Positions 1-5,571 of a DNA stretch of 5,571 nucleotides are shown piece by piece. How positions within the stretch are numbered: the stretch's first letter is position 1; every line of letters begins with the position of its first letter. The stretch spans positions 1 through 5,571 of the forward strand of contig JABDLH010000248.1 in the NCBI GenBank assembly GCA_013003145.1. Direction: 5' to 3'. Under the pieces are notes generated by a model. The model worked only from the letters and a program-made list of their open reading frames with translations, searched no databases and had not been told where the DNA came from. A program made the translations under genes and the position numbers. This DNA comes from Flavobacteriaceae bacterium (lineage in GTDB: Bacteria; Bacteroidota; Bacteroidia; Flavobacteriales; Flavobacteriaceae).

Positions 1-3000
1 TCCCGGGGCAACGGCTGTAGAGACAGAGCCTTTTGTAAAACAGGTTTTTATCGGTAAGGCTGAAGATCAAAGCGAATTTGATTTTAACTTAAAACTGTTT
101 ACCGCAAGGAAAATCAGTGAACATAAGATCCTCAATTCAAGACTTTCAGAAGCAGGTTTTTTCTATTTGCCAAGTCTTTCCACCCGCATTATTATATATA
201 AGGGTCTGCTGATGCCGGAGGATATCAAACTCTATTACGAGGACCTTGTAGACCCGAGGGTGGTTACCAGGCTTGCCTTGGTACACCAGCGGTTCTCGAC
301 CAATACATTCCCAACCTGGGACCTCGCCCAGCCATTCCGTTATATGTGTCACAATGGAGAGATCAACACCCTGAGAGGAAATGTTTCCAGGATGCGTTCG
401 CGTGAAGAACTACTACAAAGTGACCTTTTCGGGGAAGATATTAAAAAGATCATCCCCGTAGTCCTACCGGGAAAATCTGACTCGGCCAGCCTTGATATGG
501 TGGTCGAATTACTATTGATGACCGGGAGATCGTTGCCAGAGGTGATGATGATGTTAGTTCCCGAGGCATGGGAGAAAAACCCAGATATGTCCGAGGCCAA
601 GCGTGCCTTTTACGAGTTTAATTCCTGTCTCATGGAGCCCTGGGATGGACCTGCTTCCATACCTTTTACCGATGGAAATTTCATCGGCGCAGTGCTGGAT
701 AGAAATGGGCTGAGACCTTCTAGATATTCCGTAACAAAAGACGGGTATGTGATCATGTCTTCAGAAACCGGTGTGCTGGACATTGCGCCCGAAAATATTG
801 AAATGCACGGTCGGCTTGAACCAGGTAAGATGTTCCTGGTTAATATGGAAGAAGGCAGGATCGTTAATGATGAAGAGATCAAGGAAGAAATCGCACGACG
901 CTTTCCCTATAAGAAATGGTTAGATAAAAACCTTATCCACCTTAAAGATATTCCCTACACTGATTGCCCTTTATTTCTTGGCGAATCTCCCTTGGAACAA
1001 CGAAAAGCGGCTTTTGGATACACTTTAGAAGATATCAGCACCATCATATTACCGATGGCCAAAACGGCTAAAGAACCTATAGGTTCCATGGGCTCTGATA
1101 CCCCCATAGCGGTACTTTCTGAAAGACCCCAATTGCTTTATAACTATTTTAAACAACTGTTTGCACAGGTTACCAATCCTCCCCTGGACGGAATCCGCGA
1201 GGAGTTGATCACAGACATCAGCCTTACTCTGGGCAGTGATCACAATATATTCGAATTTTCCGATAAACATTGCCAGAAGCTCAAGATTCAGAATCCCGTA
1301 ATCTCTAAGGAAGACCAGGATAAAATAAAGAACTATGATTCCAGTCCATTTTATAAAGTGGTTTCCATCCCCATGCTTTACCAAGTAGCTAAAGGACACA
1401 ATGGATTGGAAGAAGGTTTAAATACCATGCTTTCTGAAGCTGAAAAAGCTATTGAAAAAGGAGCAAACATCCTGATCCTATCCGACAGGAATGTAGATGA
1501 GGACAATGCACCAATTCCGGCCATTTTAGGTTGTTCTTTTATCAGCAATGGACTTCAAAAACTTCGTAAGAGATCTAAAGTGAGCCTTATCATTGAGTCT
1601 GCAGAACCAAGGGAAGTACACCATTTTGCCTTACTCTTCGGTTTTGGCGCAAGTGCTATCAATCCTTATCTCGTAAATGAAATTATAGGGGAACAGATCA
1701 AAGAACAGGATATCACAGAATTCGAGTTTGAGGAAGCCGTCAGGAATTATAACAAGGCTATTGGAAAAGGAATCCTGAAGGTTATGAATAAAATCGGTAT
1801 CTCTACTTTGAACTCGTACCGCGGGTCCCAACTATTTGAGTGTATCGGTTTAAATACCCAGGTAGTCGACAAATATTTCCCAAATACTCCCACCCGGATA
1901 CAGGGAATCGGGTTATACGAAATTGAAAAAGAGATTGCCAAAAGACACCATAAAGCATTTAAAAAGTCTAAGATCGCATCAGAACTCGATCTCGAGATCG
2001 GTGGGGAATACCGCTGGAGACGTGATGGTGAAAAACACATGTTCAACCCGCTTTCTGTAGCCAAACTTCAGAAAGCTGTCCGTAACAATGAGCCAGATAC
2101 CTATAAGGAATTTGCAGACATGGTAAATGAACAATCCAGGAACCTCATGACCATACGCGGCTTATTTGAATTCTCGAATTATGATCCCATTCCACTTGAT
2201 CAAGTTGAGCCATGGACGGAGATTGTAAAACGATTTAAAACCGGGGCCATGTCTTATGGATCCATCAGTAAAGAAGCCCATGAGAACCTGGCTATCGCCA
2301 TGAACAGGATTGGCGGTAAAAGTAATTCCGGTGAAGGAGGAGAAGATGCAGAACGGTTTTATAAAAACCAGACAGGTGACTGGAAAAACAGTGCGATCAA
2401 GCAGGTGGCATCAGGTCGTTTTGGTGTGACCTCAGATTATTTAACTAATGCCAGTGAGATTCAGATAAAAATGGCGCAGGGAGCTAAACCCGGAGAAGGA
2501 GGACAGCTACCCGGCCCAAAAGTAAATCCTTCCATTGCCAAGACCCGAAATTCTACGCCTTACGTGGGACTGATTTCTCCCCCGCCCCATCATGATATTT
2601 ATTCTATTGAAGATCTCTCACAGTTAATCTATGATCTGAAATCCGCGAATCGTGAAGCCAGGATCAATGTCAAACTGGTATCTGAAGTAGGTGTTGGCAC
2701 TGTTGCTGCCGGAGTTTCCAAAGCAAAGGCAGATGTCATCCTTATATCAGGGTTTGATGGCGGAACCGGGGCTTCTCCCCTGACCTCTTTAAAACATGCA
2801 GGATTACCATGGGAACTAGGTATTGCGGAAGCACAACAGACCCTGGTACTCAATGACCTGAGGAATCGTATCAGGCTGGAATGCGACGGCCAGTTAAAAA
2901 CCGGGCGTGATGTTGCTATAGCCTGTTTACTTGGAGCTGAAGAGTTTGGTTTTGCCACAGCACCCCTTGTAGCGTCTGGTTGCATCATGATGCGGGTCTG

Positions 3001-4117
3001 TCATTTAAATACCTGCCCTGTCGGCATCGCGACCCAGAACCCGGAGCTCAGGAAGAAATTTGAAGGAAAACCGGAGCATGTGGTTAATTATATGTATTTC
3101 ATAGCGGAGGAGCTAAGAGAAATTATGGCCTCCCTGGGATTCCGGACCGTGGATGAAATGGTAGGCCAGGTACAAAAGCTGGACAGGAATAAGGCGATTG
3201 AACATTATAAGGCCAACGGGATCGATCTAAGCCCGATCTTATACCAACCGCCAGTTCCGGAAGGGACCAGACTATATAATACTCAACCCCAACTACATCA
3301 TATAAACGAGTCGATCGAGTTTAAGATCATAGAAAAAGCACACCCTGCTTTGTTCCGAAAGGAAAAAACACAGTTACATTTCCCCATTCGTAATACAGAC
3401 AGAGCGGTAGGAGCGATAATCAGTAACGAAATCTCCAAGATCTATGGAGCGGAGGGTTTACCGGAAAATACCCTCAAAATTCAGTTCAACGGCTCGGCCG
3501 GGCAGAGTTTCGGTGCCTTTGCCACCAAAGGACTGACCATGGTTGTAAGCGGTAATACAAATGATTATATGGGGAAAGGACTATCTGGAGCCAAATTGAT
3601 CATCCGGGTTCCTGACAAATCCACGCTGCAACCCGAAAACAATGTAATAATCGGCAACGTTGCACTCTATGGCGCGACATCCGGGGAAGCTTATATCAAT
3701 GGAAAAGCCGGGGAGCGATTCTGTGTTCGGAATTCCGGGGCTAAGGCTGTGGTCGAAGGAATCGGTGATCACGGCTGTGAGTACATGACCGGGGGTGTCG
3801 CCGTAATCTTGGGTAAAGTAGGAAGGAATTTTGGCGCTGGAATGAGCGGTGGAATTGCCTATGTTCTGGACGAAGATTACACATTTGAAAAGCAGTGTAA
3901 CAAGGAGGCCCTTAACCTATTGAAGGTGGATGAAGATGAAGATATCACGACGCTGCGGCAGTTGATAGAGAATCATTACAACGCCACTCTGAGCCCCAAA
4001 GCACAACATATACTGGAGCGCTGGGATGAATACCTTCCGCGGTTTATAAAGGTATTCCCCGAAGAATACAAGCAGGCGTTGATACGACTAGAAAAGGAAA
4101 AATTAGCATTGACATAA
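1..4117 (+). CDS. gltB: Glutamate synthase large (alpha) subunit, 5'-truncated by the window edge
   Basis: GltB hydrolyses glutamine and transfers the ammonia to 2-oxoglutarate, making glutamate in the cytoplasm together with GltD. The frame is open from base 2 to the TAA at 4115-4117, giving 1371 residues; residue numbers here count from base 2. Family members are about 1500 residues, so roughly 110-150 are missing, including the nucleophilic N-terminal Cys. Domains in order: class II amidotransferase (about 1-300) with HQRFSTN at 95-101, the HNGEINT oxyanion-hole motif (N118, G119) and KSDSASLD with D160; central domain (about 330-620); FMN-binding synthase domain (about 680-1060) with GAMSYGS at 748-754, KPGEGGQLPG from 829, SPPPHHDIYS from 859 and GGTGASP from 920; 3Fe-4S cysteines C994, C1000 and C1005 (C-x5-C-x4-C); GXGXG beta-helix (about 1130-1320), with GSAGQSFG from 1164. 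A TTG at 167 could be read as a start, but homologous sequence continues upstream of it, so the real start lies outside. No frameshift or missing motif is seen. A ferredoxin-dependent GOGAT is unlikely because gltD follows directly. Confidence 0.98.
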   Translation, partial: PGATAVETEPFVKQVFIGKAEDQSEFDFNLKLFTARKISEHKILNSRLSEAGFFYLPSLSTRIIIYKGLLMPEDIKLYYEDLVDPRVVTRLALVHQRFSTNTFPTWDLAQPFRYMCHNGEINTLRGNVSRMRSREELLQSDLFGEDIKKIIPVVLPGKSDSASLDMVVELLLMTGRSLPEVMMMLVPEAWEKNPDMSEAKRAFYEFNSCLMEPWDGPASIPFTDGNFIGAVLDRNGLRPSRYSVTKDGYVIMSSETGVLDIAPENIEMHGRLEPGKMFLVNMEEGRIVNDEEIKEEIARRFPYKKWLDKNLIHLKDIPYTDCPLFLGESPLEQRKAAFGYTLEDISTIILPMAKTAKEPIGSMGSDTPIAVLSERPQLLYNYFKQLFAQVTNPPLDGIREELITDISLTLGSDHNIFEFSDKHCQKLKIQNPVISKEDQDKIKNYDSSPFYKVVSIPMLYQVAKGHNGLEEGLNTMLSEAEKAIEKGANILILSDRNVDEDNAPIPAILGCSFISNGLQKLRKRSKVSLIIESAEPREVHHFALLFGFGASAINPYLVNEIIGEQIKEQDITEFEFEEAVRNYNKAIGKGILKVMNKIGISTLNSYRGSQLFECIGLNTQVVDKYFPNTPTRIQGIGLYEIEKEIAKRHHKAFKKSKIASELDLEIGGEYRWRRDGEKHMFNPLSVAKLQKAVRNNEPDTYKEFADMVNEQSRNLMTIRGLFEFSNYDPIPLDQVEPWTEIVKRFKTGAMSYGSISKEAHENLAIAMNRIGGKSNSGEGGEDAERFYKNQTGDWKNSAIKQVASGRFGVTSDYLTNASEIQIKMAQGAKPGEGGQLPGPKVNPSIAKTRNSTPYVGLISPPPHHDIYSIEDLSQLIYDLKSANREARINVKLVSEVGVGTVAAGVSKAKADVILISGFDGGTGASPLTSLKHAGLPWELGIAEAQQTLVLNDLRNRIRLECDGQLKTGRDVAIACLLGAEEFGFATAPLVASGCIMMRVCHLNTCPVGIATQNPELRKKFEGKPEHVVNYMYFIAEELREIMASLGFRTVDEMVGQVQKLDRNKAIEHYKANGIDLSPILYQPPVPEGTRLYNTQPQLHHINESIEFKIIEKAHPALFRKEKTQLHFPIRNTDRAVGAIISNEISKIYGAEGLPENTLKIQFNGSAGQSFGAFATKGLTMVVSGNTNDYMGKGLSGAKLIIRVPDKSTLQPENNVIIGNVALYGATSGEAYINGKAGERFCVRNSGAKAVVEGIGDHGCEYMTGGVAVILGKVGRNFGAGMSGGIAYVLDEDYTFEKQCNKEALNLLKVDEDEDITTLRQLIENHYNATLSPKAQHILERWDEYLPRFIKVFPEEYKQALIRLEKEKLALT

Positions 4118-4128
4118 TCGAAGATATG
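4106..4128 (+). other. gltB-gltD junction: 8-base spacer, no Shine-Dalgarno
   Basis: The gltB stop (TAA, 4115-4117) is followed by eight bases and then the gltD ATG (4126-4128). There is no room for a promoter or terminator of normal size in the spacer, so the genes are almost certainly co-transcribed. The bases just before the ATG (ACATAATCGAAGAT) contain no GGAGG-like motif. The nearest purine run, AAAAGGAAAAA around 4092-4102, lies about 25 bases upstream, too far for normal SD use. This fits Bacteroidota, where initiation often relies on an A-rich, unstructured leader. The close spacing would also allow reinitiation by ribosomes finishing gltB, which would help keep subunit amounts matched; that is inference. 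Confidence 0.8.
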
Positions 4129-5571
4129 GGAAAGATTACTGGATTTTTGGAATTCGATCGAGAAGTAGAAAAATACGCACCGGTAGAGGAGCGGGTGACA
4201 CATTTTAAGGAATTCACGATTCCTTTAAAGGAAGATGATCTTAAAAAGCAAGGAGCGCGATGTATGGATTGTGGTATTCCTTTTTGTCATAGCGGATGCC
4301 CCCTGGGCAACCTGATCCCGGACTTTAATGATGCTGTATACAGGGGTAAGTGGAAGAAGGCATCTGAAATACTTCACGCTACTAATAATTTCCCGGAATT
4401 TACGGGGCGATTATGTCCGGCGCCATGTGAAGAAGCCTGTGTACTCGGAATTAACGAGGACCCGGTATCTATCGAAAATATTGAAAAAAATATTGCAGAA
4501 ACAGCATTTGAGAAAGGTTGGATAGAAGCCCGTCCACCTGCTGAAAGGACGGGAAAGAAAATAGCTGTAGTAGGATCAGGGCCATCAGGCCTTGCCGCTG
4601 CACAGCAACTTAACCGGGCAGGACATTGGGTTACTGTTTTTGAAAGGGATGAAAAGCCGGGAGGTTTATTACGATATGGAATCCCGGATTTTAAGATGGA
4701 GAAGAAGGTAATAGACCGACGACTTCAGCAGATGGAAGACGAGGGAATTACATTTGAGTGTAACACCCATATCGGGAAGGATAAAAAGGCCGACGATCTC
4801 CAATCGGAGTTTGATGCCATCGTTTTATGTGGGGGAGCTACGGTACGGCGGAATTTACCTATAGACGGGGCTGATTTAAAAGGTGTAGTGCAAGCCATGG
4901 ATTTCTTAGCCCAGAACAACAGGAGAGTTGCAGGTGCTAAAGAACCGTCGGATCCTATTCTTGCAGAAGGGAAGAATGTTATAGTAATCGGTGGTGGCGA
5001 TACAGGTTCGGATTGCATTGGCACCTCTTTCAGGCAGGGTGCCAAATCGGTGAGTAATTTTGAAATACTGAGTAAGGCAACACCCGAACGTCCGGCGGAT
5101 CAACCATGGCCTTTCTGGCCCATGAGACTTAGAACCAGCTCGTCTCACAAGGAAGGCGCTGAACGGTTTTTTAGTATCGCTACCAAGAAGTTTGTCGGGG
5201 ACGACAATGGGAATCTCAAATCCTTGATCACTGCGGATGTTGTTTGGGAGAAAGAAGAGGGGAAAAGACCGGTCTTGAAGGAAATACCGGGAACAGAAAA
5301 AGAATGGCCATGCGAACTTGCGCTTTTGGCTTTGGGATTTACAGGTTCTGAAATGACCATCGCTGAGCAACTGGGGTTAGAGGCCGATCCCAGGACCAAT
5401 ATCAAGGCTTCAGCAAAAGATTACCAGACCAATGTACCTGGCGTATTTGTGGCTGGGGACCAACGCAGGGGACAATCCTTGATAGTATGGGCCATTTCTG
5501 AAGGAAGGCAGGCCGCCCACCATGTAGATCGTTATTTAATGGGGAGTTCAGAATTACCACTCAAAGGCGAT
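4126..5571 (+). CDS. gltD: Glutamate synthase small (beta) subunit, NAD(P)H-dependent, 3' end cut by the window
   Basis: GltD oxidises NAD(P)H on FAD and passes electrons through Fe-S centres to FMN in GltB. The frame runs from ATG 4126 to the last base, 482 codons with no stop. Bacterial GltD proteins are about 470-490 residues, so only a few codons are probably missing. The start is supported by the family-typical opening MGKITGFLEFDRE. Residues 46-58 carry C46-x2-C49-x4-C54-x3-C58 and residues 97-105 carry C97-x3-C101-x3-C105, the cysteine clusters that bind the low-potential 4Fe-4S centres. VVGSGPSG (148-155; G150, G152, G155) is the FAD dinucleotide-binding motif. VIGGGDTG (287-294; G289, G291, G294) is the second, NAD(P)H-binding motif. 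The segment PWPFWPMRLR (327-336) followed by SHKEGAERFF is typical of GltD. VFVAGDQRRGQS (440-451) is the C-terminal FAD-contact motif, with G444 and D445. Related reductases (PreT and the NuoF-like or AegA-type proteins) share this fold, but the adjacent gltB settles the assignment. Preference for NADPH over NADH is assumed from the family, not shown. Confidence 0.97.
   Translation, partial: MGKITGFLEFDREVEKYAPVEERVTHFKEFTIPLKEDDLKKQGARCMDCGIPFCHSGCPLGNLIPDFNDAVYRGKWKKASEILHATNNFPEFTGRLCPAPCEEACVLGINEDPVSIENIEKNIAETAFEKGWIEARPPAERTGKKIAVVGSGPSGLAAAQQLNRAGHWVTVFERDEKPGGLLRYGIPDFKMEKKVIDRRLQQMEDEGITFECNTHIGKDKKADDLQSEFDAIVLCGGATVRRNLPIDGADLKGVVQAMDFLAQNNRRVAGAKEPSDPILAEGKNVIVIGGGDTGSDCIGTSFRQGAKSVSNFEILSKATPERPADQPWPFWPMRLRTSSSHKEGAERFFSIATKKFVGDDNGNLKSLITADVVWEKEEGKRPVLKEIPGTEKEWPCELALLALGFTGSEMTIAEQLGLEADPRTNIKASAKDYQTNVPGVFVAGDQRRGQSLIVWAISEGRQAAHHVDRYLMGSSELPLKGD

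Noticed and set aside
167..169. A TTG that could serve as the start of a 1316-residue gltB product.
   Set aside because: The same frame is open back to base 2 and encodes GltB-like sequence upstream (for example FVKQVFIGKA). Starting here would remove still more of the amidotransferase domain. The gene is simply truncated by the window edge.
1987..2000. A 14-base perfect palindrome, CGATCTCGAGATCG, inside gltB.
   Set aside because: It lies in conserved-frame coding sequence (reading LDLEIG), has no spacer or flanking repeat, and is not near a gene start. A chance arrangement of codons is the simplest reading.
2629..2988. A minus-strand open frame of 119 codons opposite the FMN domain of gltB, and several other minus-strand frames of 60-154 codons across the window.
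   Set aside because: All lie opposite conserved gltB or gltD coding sequence, resemble no protein family I recognise, and have the low-complexity Ser/Pro/Phe-rich look of antisense translation. They are shadows of the real genes.
4328..4525. A plus-strand 65-codon open frame in another phase inside gltD.
   Set aside because: It overlaps the Fe-S domain of gltD, whose frame is continuous and rich in conserved cysteine motifs. The short product is basic and unlike any known family.
1..5571. The possibility of a novel accessory system, mobile element, CRISPR array or non-coding RNA.
   Set aside because: Over 99 percent of the window is covered by two recognisable core-metabolism genes with intact motifs. 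I saw no arrays of direct repeats, transposase-like sequence, tRNA-like cloverleaf or terminator hairpin with a U-tract.

Overview
The window holds two adjacent plus-strand genes and almost nothing else: the large (alpha, GltB) and small (beta, GltD) subunits of a bacterial NAD(P)H-dependent glutamate synthase (GOGAT). Both are cut by the window edges. gltB lacks its 5' end, and gltD runs off the right edge with probably only a few codons missing. No RNA gene, mobile element, CRISPR array, riboswitch or terminator is visible.

Organism: the protein sequences have the look of Bacteroidota, most likely a flavobacterium. The reasons are the character of the GltB and GltD sequences, a moderate GC content with free use of AT-rich codons, and the lack of a Shine-Dalgarno sequence before gltD, as is common in that phylum. 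This is inference from recalled family resemblance; the genus cannot be named from the sequence alone.

Layout: positions 1-4117 are gltB, with one uninterrupted frame open from the first bases. It contains most of the class II glutamine amidotransferase domain (without the catalytic N-terminal Cys), the central domain, the FMN-binding synthase domain with its 3Fe-4S cysteines, and the C-terminal GXGXG beta-helix. Positions 4118-4125 are an 8-base spacer. Positions 4126-5571 are gltD, with N-terminal cysteine clusters for 4Fe-4S centres, an FAD-binding fold and an NAD(P)H-binding fold.

Function: GltD takes electrons from NAD(P)H through FAD and passes them via Fe-S clusters to FMN in GltB. 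GltB releases ammonia from glutamine, channels it to the synthase site and adds it to 2-oxoglutarate, giving two glutamates. With glutamine synthetase this is the main high-affinity ammonium assimilation route. All cofactor motifs that should lie in the window are present, so the enzyme looks intact. I found no sign of an undescribed system; this is an ordinary core-metabolism region.
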